The notes under the pieces are model-generated. The model was not told the DNA's origin and made no database searches. It saw nothing but the letters and a program-made list of their open reading frames with translations. Source: Deltaproteobacteria bacterium (GTDB lineage Bacteria; Desulfobacterota; BSN033; UBA1163). Taken from it: DNA of 28,182 bases. Each line of letters opens with the position of its first letter. Within the stretch, counting starts at the first letter, position 1. Below are positions 6,514 to 13,688 of the stretch, in pieces. Location: positions 1 to 28,182 of the forward strand of contig VGRU01000019.1 in NCBI GenBank assembly GCA_016875255.1. The letters run 5' to 3'. The translations under genes were made by a program, and so were the position numbers.

Positions 6514-6634
6514 CTGCCCTCTTCCCTCCCTCGATCTCCTAATAAGGAAACCATGAAGCCATGAAAAAACCAGTCCCAAAGAAATTAGAAATTTTCCTGC
6601 ATTCCTGGCTTCCTTATCCTAATTGACTTTTTTC

Positions 6635-7405
6635 TTACGGTTTCTTCCTCTCCACAACCTGAGGCGTGAAAACCAATATCACCACTTCGCCTGACTTGCC
6701 AAACCTCTCCATCATCCTTCCATTGAAGACCAGGTCAAGACCGCCGGCATTTCCGATCACGAGTTCGACCCGGTCGTTTGCCTGATAAGAACTCCCCTCT
6801 CCTGGCTTGAAGAGGGTCTCGGTCTGTGACTGGCCATCGACTTGAATCTGCACCCACGTCTCCTCAATGGCCTTGATCTCAACCGAGAAAGGTTTTCCCC
6901 CAACAGCAGGGGAAATCTCCGCAATTTGGGGGGTCGGGGTGGAGGTGGGGAGTGGGGTTTCACGGACTTCCGGTTTGCTCGGGGGTTGCTCTAAAGGGGG
7001 ACCGGATAAATAAGGGTGCAGAAAATAAGAAATCAGAAAGCTGATGGCGAGGACTCCTGAAACCACCCAGATTTGTTTCCGGTTCCATAGGGTTTTTCTT
7101 GGGGCCGCGCTCTTTCTTAAAGGCTTTCTCCCGGATTTGACTTCCGAAGGGACGGCCTCCCCCCCCTTTAAAAAACGCTCATAGCGAAGAAGGATTTCAT
7201 GGGGATCGAACCCAATAGATCTGGCATACGCGGATATAAATCCCTTGATGTAAACTGGAGAAGGAAGAAGCTCATACCGGTCCTCCTCGATGGCTTTGAG
7301 AAAGTGTTCCTTCACTCTCGTGTTCTTTGAAAGCTCCCTCAGGGAGATCTTTTTCAGCTCCCGCTCTCTCTTGAGAAATTCTCCAAGGGTCTCTCTTTCC
7401 TTCAC
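6635..7405 (-). CDS. rodZ: RodZ-like cytoskeletal membrane protein
   Basis: This ~256-residue protein has RodZ architecture: an N-terminal helix-turn-helix of the HTH_25 type (LGEFLKRERELKKISLRELS through ELLPSPVYIKGFISAYAR), a basic linker, one membrane helix (IWVVSGVLAISFLISYFL), a proline-rich periplasmic linker and a C-terminal DUF4115 domain (VEIKAIEETWVQIQVDGQ). RodZ binds MreB through the HTH and links it to the elongasome. The start is probably GTG at 7405, or TTG at 7408, because GGAGGTGATT (7420-7411) precedes it. That site overlaps the era stop, implying translational coupling. An ATG at 7444 would overlap era by 32 bp and lacks a site. The MreBCD-PBP2-RodA partners lie at 12591-18313. 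Confidence 0.87.
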   Translation of the reverse strand: MKERETLGEFLKRERELKKISLRELSKNTRVKEHFLKAIEEDRYELLPSPVYIKGFISAYARSIGFDPHEILLRYERFLKGGEAVPSEVKSGRKPLRKSAAPRKTLWNRKQIWVVSGVLAISFLISYFLHPYLSGPPLEQPPSKPEVRETPLPTSTPTPQIAEISPAVGGKPFSVEIKAIEETWVQIQVDGQSQTETLFKPGEGSSYQANDRVELVIGNAGGLDLVFNGRMMERFGKSGEVVILVFTPQVVERKKP

Positions 7406-7412
7406 CAAACAA

Positions 7413-8315
7413 TCACCTCCGTAGGGGTGAGTAACCCAGCTCATCGAGGGCGCGGGGGTCCCGGGTCCAATCCTTTTCGACCTTCACCCACAACTCTAAA
7501 AAAACCCTCTTTTCCAGGAAGGCTTCGATCTCCTTACGCGCCGCTTCCCCGATCTTTTTCAGCTTCTGACCGCCTTTTCCGATGAGGATCTTTTTTTGAG
7601 AATCTTTTTCGACATGGATGGTTGCCTGGATGACCACCAGATTCTTCTCGGGATGTTCCTTAAACGATTCGATGGTCACGGCGGATGAATGGGGCACCTC
7701 CTGATAGGTTTGACGGATCACCTTCTCCCGGATCATCTCCGAAACGATGGACCTCTCCGTCTGGTCCGTAAAAACTTCCTCCGGATAGTATGGCGGGGAC
7801 TCGGGAAGGGACTTCAGGAGTTCCTCGAGAAGGAGGTCCACCCCTTCTCCCGTAACCGCCGAAACAGGAAGGATCTTCTCGAAGGGATGGAGTTTCTGAC
7901 ACCGATCCATCAAAGGGAGGAGCCTCTCTTTCCGGACCAAATCGATCTTATTGATCACCAGAAAGGGGAGCCCTTTGCTTCCCTCGAGCGAGCCGACCAT
8001 CTTCCGGTCCTCTTCCGCAAGAGGGGACGAGGCTTCAATCATGTAGAGGAGGATATTCGCATCCCAGCTCGAGGCAATGGCAGTCTGGACCATTCGCCTG
8101 TTCAATTCGGACCGGCCCTCGTGGATGCCTGGAGTGTCTAAAAAAATGAGCTGTCCTCCTTCGACATTTTTGATGCCAAGGATTCGATTCCGTGTGGTTT
8201 GCGGCGTATCGGTAACGATAGCGATCTTCTCTCCGATGATTCGGTTGAAAAGGGTCGATTTCCCGACGTTGGGTCTCCCAAGGATGGAGATAAAACCGGA
8301 TTTGAAGGTTTGCAT
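7413..8315 (-). CDS. era: GTPase Era (ribosome assembly)
   Basis: This 300-residue protein has the usual Era length. The GTPase domain carries G1 GRPNVGKS (residues 13-20), the switch-I TDTPQTTRN, G3 DTPG, G4 NKID and G5 SAVTG. The C-terminal KH domain carries LIGKGGQKLKKIGEAAR. Era binds the 3' end of 16S rRNA and helps mature the 30S subunit. It begins 17 bp after the lon stop with ATG at 8315 and no strong Shine-Dalgarno, so it may depend on lon transcription and reinitiation. Its last codons (CGG AGG TGA) supply the ribosome-binding site for rodZ. The order lon-era-rodZ is not the common rnc-era pairing. Confidence 0.97.
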   Translation of the reverse strand: MQTFKSGFISILGRPNVGKSTLFNRIIGEKIAIVTDTPQTTRNRILGIKNVEGGQLIFLDTPGIHEGRSELNRRMVQTAIASSWDANILLYMIEASSPLAEEDRKMVGSLEGSKGLPFLVINKIDLVRKERLLPLMDRCQKLHPFEKILPVSAVTGEGVDLLLEELLKSLPESPPYYPEEVFTDQTERSIVSEMIREKVIRQTYQEVPHSSAVTIESFKEHPEKNLVVIQATIHVEKDSQKKILIGKGGQKLKKIGEAARKEIEAFLEKRVFLELWVKVEKDWTRDPRALDELGYSPLRR

Positions 8316-8332
8316 TAGGCAAAGTTTTGAGT

Positions 8333-10777
8333 TTACAGTTGTTCGTTCGGAGGTTTAAATTCCGAATGTTTTTCTCCGAACTCCCCGCCTGCCAAAGCCT
8401 TGTGCGGCGGGCAGGTGAACTCATCACTCCGGATTACTAACATCTGTAATGGCAAGACCGAATCGAATACCTCCTGGATATGTTCGACCAGGATGAAGTT
8501 CATCTCCTGTTTGACATATTCGGGGATATCTTCCAGGTTCTTCTCATTCTCTTTCGGAAGGATGATGGTCTTCACTCCGGCCCTCCGGCCGGCCAGGATC
8601 TTCTCTTTTATCCCTCCCACCGGCAATACCCTGCCGCTCAAGGTCAGCTCGCCGGTCATGGCAACATCGTGGGGAACCGGCTTCTCTTTCAAGAGAGAGA
8701 GGACAGCCGCGGCAATGGCAATGCCCGCGGAGGGCCCGTCTTTCGGGGTTGCTCCCGCCGGGACGTGGATGTGGATATCCCATTCCTGATAGAAATTTTC
8801 CGGTATCTCAAGCGAGTGAGCATTGGCCCGGATGTAGGAGAGGGCCGCCTGTGCCGACTCCTTCATCACCTCTCCAAGAGAACCGGTCAGGAGAAGCCCT
8901 TTGTCCCCTTTCATCTTTGATGTTTCGATGAAGATGATGTCTCCTCCGTTCTCCGTCCATGCGAGTCCCGTGGCCACGCCGATTCGATCTTTCTCCTGGG
9001 CAACCTCCCGGAAATATTTTCTCGGCCCCAGAAGCCCCTCCACCACGGACACATTGACGATCTCTTCCGGCTGATTTCCCATTGCGACTTCTTTGGCGAT
9101 CTTACGGCAGACAGTGGCGACCTCCCTTTCGAGGTTCCGCACTCCTGCTTCCCGGGTATATTCCCTGATGATCTTATAGACCGCCTCCATTGTGAAGGAG
9201 AGAGGGTTATCCTTCAGTCCGTTCTCCTCCTTTTGATGAGGAATTAAAAACCGGAAGGCGATTTTCTCCTTCTCTTCTTCCGTGTATCCCGGAAGATGGA
9301 TCACCTCCATCCGGTCCAGAAGCGGCGGAGGAATGGGAGACAGGGTATTCGCCGTCGCAATAAAGAGGACATGGGAAAGGTCGAAGGGGACGTCCAGGTA
9401 ATGGTCGGTGAAGGAGAAGTTTTGCTCCGGATCGAGGGCCTCTAACAGCGCAGCTGCCGGATCGCCACGGACATCCTGGCCGATCTTGTCAACCTCGTCG
9501 AGCATAAAGACCGGGTTGGAGGTTCCAGCCCTTTTCATCTCCTGAATGATCCTTCCAGGAAGGGCTCCCACATAGGTCCTCCGGTGGCCGCGGACCTCCG
9601 CCTCGTCCCTCACCCCCCCGAGGGAGATGCGAATGAATTTTCTCTCCAGGGCCCGGGCGATGGAGCGTCCCAGAGAAGTCTTTCCCACTCCCGGCGGCCC
9701 CACAAAACAGAGAATCGGTCCTTTCATGGGATCCTTCATTTTTTTGACCGCCAAAAATTCAAGGATTCGGTCCTTCACCTTTTCGAGGTCGTAATGGTCC
9801 TCGTTCAGGATGGCCATCGCCCTTTCAAGGTCGAGGTTATCCAGGGTCTTCTTATCCCATGGAATGTTGATGAGGTAGTCGAGATAGGTCCGGGAGACCG
9901 TATACTCTGCGGAGATCGGATTCATCCGTTCGAGGCGATGAATCTCCTTGTGGGCGATCTCCTCCACCCTCTGTGGCATTCCTGCGGCTTGAACCTTTTC
10001 GCGAAGTTCGTGAATCTCATTCAGATAAGGGTCCTCTTCAGGAGCCTCCCTCTGGCCCTTTATCGGAGGCCGAAGGGGATGCTCTCTCTGCGATTTTCCC
10101 GCTTCCTTGCTCGAGGTGAAGAGCAGATGGGGTCGCAGGGAAAACGATGGAAACTCCCGGCTGAAAAGGTCGAACGCCTTCTTCAATCTTTCGAGAGGAT
10201 CGATTGTCTCAAAGATCTCCTGCTGATCTTTCAGCCCCGATCGGAGGGTGACGGCGATCAGATCAGCCAGCCTGCCCGGCTGTTCGATCTTATCAAGCGT
10301 TTTTAAAACCTCATCGGGCAGCGGCCTTCCCACAGAGAGGGAGATTTTAAAGAGCGTTCCGATGCTCTGGACAAGGGTCTCTGAGAGGAGGTTTTTCTCC
10401 TCAGGCTCGACCACCTCCCTCACATCAGCCCTGAAACAGGGGGTCTCCTGAACAATGTTCTCGATATAGATACGTGAAATACCCTCGACAAAAACTTTCA
10501 TGCCCCGGTTGGGTAATTTTACCAGTTGAAGGATCCTGCAGGCTGTTCCGATGGGGAGAAGTTCTCTGGGCCGAGGGTCCCTTGGAAGATGGGCTCGCTG
10601 ATAGATGCATCCGATGAGGCTGTTCTCCAGCACGGACTTATTCAGAACAGTGAGGGCTTCCTCCGATTGAAGAAAGAGGGGGGCCACCACATACGGGAAG
10701 ATGATCGTATCCTTAAGAGGAATGCAGGGCAATCGCTGAGGGATGGAGGTGTTTTCTGTTTTATGGAGGTATCTCAC
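8333..10777 (-). CDS. lon: ATP-dependent protease Lon (LonA)
   Basis: This 814-residue protein is full-length LonA: N-terminal substrate-binding domain (from PCIPLKDTIIFPYVVAPLFL), AAA+ module with Walker A GPPGVGKT (residues 360-367) and Walker B FMLDEVDKIG, and a C-terminal Ser-Lys protease with Ser683 (DGPSAG) and Lys724 (GGIKEK). It degrades misfolded and regulatory proteins in the cytoplasm. The start is GTG at 10777, with TAAGGA 8 nt before it. After the expected end near FDSVLPLQM, about 30 extra residues (including TCPPHKALAGGEFGEKHSE) are encoded by palindromic repeat DNA, so the C-terminus seems to have been extended by repeat insertion. A ~246-bp palindrome begins 35 bp upstream of the start codon. 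Confidence 0.97.
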   Translation of the reverse strand: MRYLHKTENTSIPQRLPCIPLKDTIIFPYVVAPLFLQSEEALTVLNKSVLENSLIGCIYQRAHLPRDPRPRELLPIGTACRILQLVKLPNRGMKVFVEGISRIYIENIVQETPCFRADVREVVEPEEKNLLSETLVQSIGTLFKISLSVGRPLPDEVLKTLDKIEQPGRLADLIAVTLRSGLKDQQEIFETIDPLERLKKAFDLFSREFPSFSLRPHLLFTSSKEAGKSQREHPLRPPIKGQREAPEEDPYLNEIHELREKVQAAGMPQRVEEIAHKEIHRLERMNPISAEYTVSRTYLDYLINIPWDKKTLDNLDLERAMAILNEDHYDLEKVKDRILEFLAVKKMKDPMKGPILCFVGPPGVGKTSLGRSIARALERKFIRISLGGVRDEAEVRGHRRTYVGALPGRIIQEMKRAGTSNPVFMLDEVDKIGQDVRGDPAAALLEALDPEQNFSFTDHYLDVPFDLSHVLFIATANTLSPIPPPLLDRMEVIHLPGYTEEEKEKIAFRFLIPHQKEENGLKDNPLSFTMEAVYKIIREYTREAGVRNLEREVATVCRKIAKEVAMGNQPEEIVNVSVVEGLLGPRKYFREVAQEKDRIGVATGLAWTENGGDIIFIETSKMKGDKGLLLTGSLGEVMKESAQAALSYIRANAHSLEIPENFYQEWDIHIHVPAGATPKDGPSAGIAIAAAVLSLLKEKPVPHDVAMTGELTLSGRVLPVGGIKEKILAGRRAGVKTIILPKENEKNLEDIPEYVKQEMNFILVEHIQEVFDSVLPLQMLVIRSDEFTCPPHKALAGGEFGEKHSEFKPPNEQL
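8345..8415. repeat. Hairpins inside the 3' end of lon
   Basis: GTTCGGAG (8345-8352) pairs with CTCCGAAC (8374-8381), and CCTGCC (8388-8393) pairs with GGCAGG (8410-8415). The second resembles the arms of the 20-bp palindrome family. Both lie inside lon codons and encode the atypical C-terminal tail. Confidence 0.7.
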
Positions 10778-10811
10778 AAAAAAATCCTTATTAAGTTGAA
10801 TTGGCGGAAGG

Positions 10812-11057
10812 GTAACACTTTAGCTCTTTGAAATGGGATGGGTTGGGGCACCGGTCAGAGATGCCGCCAAAGTTTTAGAATGCGGTCTTTTAATTTTGCC
10901 ATATAGTCTCATGGTTCTATAGTCTTATAGTCATTTGACTAACCGACTATCAGACTAACGACTATCGGACCACTCAAAAGGTTTCCGCTCTAAAACTTTC
11001 CCGGCCCTCCTGACCGGTGTCCCATGGGGACGATTTTATAAAGCGCTAAGGTGTTAC
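10812..11057. repeat. ~246-bp imperfect palindrome upstream of lon
   Basis: Paired segments, outside to inside: GTAACAC (10812-10818) with GTGTTAC (11051-11057); TTTAGCTCTTT with a near match at 11040-11050; CACCGGTCAG (10849-10858) with CTGACCGGTG (11010-11019); AAAGTTTTAGA (10869-10879) with TCTAAAACTTT (10989-10999); GCGG with CCGC. The centre carries its own arms (TAGTCTTATAGTC against GACTATCAGACTA). It fills the 314-bp gap between lon and the thioredoxin gene; no gene is seen in it. Confidence 0.8.
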
Positions 11058-11091
11058 GTTTAGAAATAATATACGAAAAAGGAGAGGTTTG

Positions 11092-11676
11092 TCAACGAAG
11101 GTCTAAAAGCTCTTTGACGGCAGAAAGGGCCTCCTGCGAGCACCAGTCCCTCTGGCCAACGACCATGCCCTCCACCAGGCCCAACCTGTTGATCAGGAAA
11201 GCGGTGGGAATCATCCTCACTCCGTAAGTTCGTGCGACCTGTTCCTTTTGATCAAGGAGCACCGGCAGGCTGATCCGGTGATCCTTAACAACTTTCCTTA
11301 CCCTTTTCTCCTTCTCTCCGTCAATCGCAATGGTCAGGATCTCAAGTTGACCCCGGTTTTTTTCAACAAATTTTTCCAGTAGAGCGATATCCTCTTTGCA
11401 GGCCAGGCACCAGGAACCCCAGAAAAAAAGGAGAAGGGGTTTCCATTTATATTCATTCAGGGAGATCTGCTTTCCATTCAAATCTTTGAGAGAAAAGGAA
11501 GGCGCCTCCTTTCTGGCCTCAAATCTCTGGACGCCAAAGGATTCGCAAACAGAAGCCTTCCGGAGTGCGGACGAGGAATCCTGCGCCTGAAGAAGCGGTA
11601 TCGCCGTGATGGCCGCCCCAAGCGCCATCAGTAAGAATAGGGCCATCCCCCTCGTCAGCGTTCCAAGCCGGTCCAT
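11092..11676 (-). CDS. TlpA-like thioredoxin-fold protein, exported
   Basis: This 194-residue protein has a signal or anchor segment (MALFLLMALGAAITAIPLLQ, about residues 11-30) and a TlpA/ResA-like thioredoxin domain. The active site is WCLAC (Trp89, Cys90, Cys93), preceded by LLLFFWGS. The cis-proline region is RMIPTAFLINRLG, and the domain begins APSFSLKDLNGKQISLNEYK. It probably reduces disulfides in the periplasm, for instance during cytochrome c maturation, but the substrate is unknown. An extra Cys in the mature N-terminus (ASVCESFGVQRF) and one near the C-terminus (DWCSQEAL) could form a second disulfide. It is transcribed alone, divergent from ssb. Confidence 0.9.
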   Translation of the reverse strand: MDRLGTLTRGMALFLLMALGAAITAIPLLQAQDSSSALRKASVCESFGVQRFEARKEAPSFSLKDLNGKQISLNEYKWKPLLLFFWGSWCLACKEDIALLEKFVEKNRGQLEILTIAIDGEKEKRVRKVVKDHRISLPVLLDQKEQVARTYGVRMIPTAFLINRLGLVEGMVVGQRDWCSQEALSAVKELLDLR

Positions 11677-11735
11677 ATTAAAAGGCTAAAATATAAATGA
11701 GGCCACGTCAATATTGGATAGAAAATAGGTCTCGT

Positions 11736-11950
11736 CTAACGGCAACGGGAAGGATGCCTATTAGGAGTTGATCGTCAAACGGTTATGGGTGACGACGCTC
11801 GTATCGAAGCAAGAGGCTCGAAAAACGAAGCTCGAGCATCCAGATTCTATTCACGAGCCTCGATACGAGTTTCGACAACGATAAACGTTATTTTAAATTT
11901 AACAATACGGGCTTCGTCACCGTTATAAAAATGGCCGGAATATTTTCATC
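11736..11950. repeat. Terminal-inverted-repeat element, copy A
   Basis: The left end is TAACGG...GAAGGATGCC and the right end is TACGGGCTTCGTCACCGTTA, followed by the shared tail TATTTTCATC (11941-11950). The core is a palindrome of words such as GCTCGTATCGAAGC and CCTCGATACGAG. Three sister copies lie at 18390-18538, 20540-20787 and 25563-25695. It fills most of the tlpA-ssb divergent gap (11677-12107), which shows no gene. Confidence 0.7.
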
Positions 11951-12107
11951 TTCCGGGGATGACACTTCAATCAGAAAACATTCCCTTGAAAACGGGATTG
12001 AGAAATGGTAAGGTGTGAACCATGTAAGGTTCCCGCTGAAGTTGAATGAAATTAAATCCATCACAAAGTATGAATTTCATGGTATTCATTCAAGAAAGGA
12101 GGAGGCT

Positions 12108-12527
12108 ATGGCTGGAGTCAACAAGGTGATTCTCGTCGGCAACCTGGGAGCAGACCCGGAGGTCAAATTTCTCGGCAGTGGCACCCAGGTCGCCAATTTC
12201 CGAATGGCGACAACGGAAAATAGGGTTAACCGCTCCGGGGAGAAGGTCGCTATGACCGAGTGGCACCGGATCGTGGCCTTCGGGAGATTGGCAGAGATTT
12301 GCGGGCAGTATCTGAACAAGGGGAAACAGGTCTATATCGAGGGTCGGCTTCGAACACGCACCTGGGACGACAAGGACGGAAACCGGAGATATACCACGGA
12401 GATCATCGCCAGCCAGATGCAGATGTTAGGGTCGCCGGGTGCGCCCGCTGAGGGCGCCATCTCGGAGAGGGAAGCGGATGTTGATCATGACGTAGGTCCC
12501 GCACCCGATGATGATGTGCCCTTTTAA
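12108..12527 (+). CDS. ssb: Single-stranded DNA-binding protein
   Basis: This 139-residue SSB has the OB fold from [19 protein letters not shown] to about residue 106 ([12 protein letters not shown]). Typical positions include [20 protein letters not shown] and [16 protein letters not shown] short acidic linker leads to the tip DDDVPF, which recruits partner proteins such as RecQ, RecO and PriA. It binds ssDNA as a tetramer during replication, recombination and repair. The start ATG at 12108 follows AAGGAGGAGGCT; the frame remains open upstream to 12015, but those residues are unlike SSB. It stands alone and converges on rodA across a palindromic gap. The linker is short compared with that of enterobacterial SSB. 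Confidence 0.97.
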   Translation: MAGVNKVILVGNLGADPEVKFLGSGTQVANFRMATTENRVNRSGEKVAMTEWHRIVAFGRLAEICGQYLNKGKQVYIEGRLRTRTWDDKDGNRRYTTEIIASQMQMLGSPGAPAEGAISEREADVDHDVGPAPDDDVPF

Positions 12528-12530
12528 TTT

Positions 12531-12590
12531 CGGAATGCGGATTGCGAATTGCGGAATGAAATTCCGAAATCCGAATTCCGAAATCCGCAT
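12531..12590. repeat. Word-arm palindrome in ssb/rodA convergent gap
   Basis: ATGCGGATT (12535-12543) pairs with AATCCGCAT (12582-12590). The arms are made of repeated words (GCGGAAT, GCGAATT against ATTCCG, AATCCG). It occupies the whole gap between two stop codons and could end transcription from both sides by RNA structure, though it lacks a T-run. Confidence 0.65.
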
Positions 12591-13688
12591 CTAGAAGAGA
12601 TACCTTCTCATGCTCACATTGAGGAGGAGGCCGATTCCGATCAGCGTGGAGAGGAGAAAAGACCCCCCGTAGCTAAGCAGGGGAATGGGAATTCCAACCA
12701 CAGGCATTAATCCCAATACCATCCCGATGTTGATTAAGGTATGCCAGAAGAGCATGGCCACCACGCCAAAACAGAGGATGGCGCCGAACCGGTCTTTCGA
12801 CCCTATGGCGATGCGAAGACCCCACAGGATCAGTAAAAAATAGAGGCCCAACACAATAAAGCATCCGACCAGGCCCCATTCTTCTCCCAGGGCGGAGAAG
12901 ATGAAATCGGTGTGCTGTTCGGGTAGAAATCCAAGCTTGCATTGGGTCCCCTTCATAAATCCTTTTCCGAAGAGTCCGCCCGATCCGACAGCAATCTTCG
13001 ACTGGATAAGGTGATAGCCGGCGCCCAGAGGATCGAGGTCCGGATTGAAGAAGGTAATGATCCGCTGTCTCTGATAATCCTTAAGGAATCTCCATACAAG
13101 GGGAAGGATGGAAAGCCCGATCACCCCAAGGGTGATGAGAGCGGACCAACGCACCTTAACAAAGATCAGGATTGAAAGAAAGATCAGCAGAAGGACGATG
13201 GCTGTTCCCAGGTGAGGCTGTTTAAGGACGAGAATCATCGGTAAAAAGAGGAGGAAAAAAGGGAAGGCAAGCTGTTTCAACGAATAACCTTCCCGGCCCG
13301 GATATCTCTGAAAAAATTTCGCCAGCGCCAGGATGAGTGAAATCTTGACAAATTCGGAAGGTTGAAAAATGAGCGGACCTACTTTCATCCATCGCTGGGC
13401 CCCAAAGGTGATAATGCCATAGACCAGAACGATGATTAAAAGGATCACGGCAGTGGCATAGACAATATAGGCAAAGTCCGTATAGAACCGGTATTCGACG
13501 AAAGCGATGACCAGCATCGCTCCCAGGCCGATAGCCAGCCAGAGGACCTGTTTCAGATAGAGGGGCGTGCCGGCTGTCTCTTCGTTCGAAGTGACGCTGT
13601 AAAGATTGAGAATCCCGATCGAAGCGATGAGGAGCACAATCCCAAGCAAACCCCAGTCAAAATGGATAAAGAGACGCCGATCAATCAT
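12591..13688 (-). CDS. rodA: RodA peptidoglycan glycosyltransferase (SEDS)
   Basis: This 365-residue polytopic protein has about ten membrane helices and the SEDS signature near the C-terminus (GMVLGLMPVVGIPIPLLSYGGS). It also has the large loop motif YQRQRIITFFNPDLDPLGAGYH and the conserved SKIAVGSGGLFGKGF. RodA polymerises glycan strands for sidewall growth together with PBP2, encoded immediately upstream. The start ATG at 13688 overlaps the mrdA stop by 8 bp; the frame continues upstream as an arginine-rich stretch that is mrdA sequence in another frame. GGAGGAG lies about 19 nt before the ATG, further than ideal, so coupling to mrdA translation is likely. It is the last gene of the shape operon. 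Confidence 0.95.
   Translation of the reverse strand: MIDRRLFIHFDWGLLGIVLLIASIGILNLYSVTSNEETAGTPLYLKQVLWLAIGLGAMLVIAFVEYRFYTDFAYIVYATAVILLIIVLVYGIITFGAQRWMKVGPLIFQPSEFVKISLILALAKFFQRYPGREGYSLKQLAFPFFLLFLPMILVLKQPHLGTAIVLLLIFLSILIFVKVRWSALITLGVIGLSILPLVWRFLKDYQRQRIITFFNPDLDPLGAGYHLIQSKIAVGSGGLFGKGFMKGTQCKLGFLPEQHTDFIFSALGEEWGLVGCFIVLGLYFLLILWGLRIAIGSKDRFGAILCFGVVAMLFWHTLINIGMVLGLMPVVGIPIPLLSYGGSFLLSTLIGIGLLLNVSMRRYLF

Noticed and set aside
9584..10306. 240-codon open frame on the plus strand inside lon
   Set aside because: Antisense shadow of a well-conserved AAA+ protease frame; no domain and no start signal.
12015..12107. Longer SSB N-terminus
   Set aside because: The extra residues do not resemble SSB, and AAGGAGGAGGCT directly precedes the ATG at 12108.
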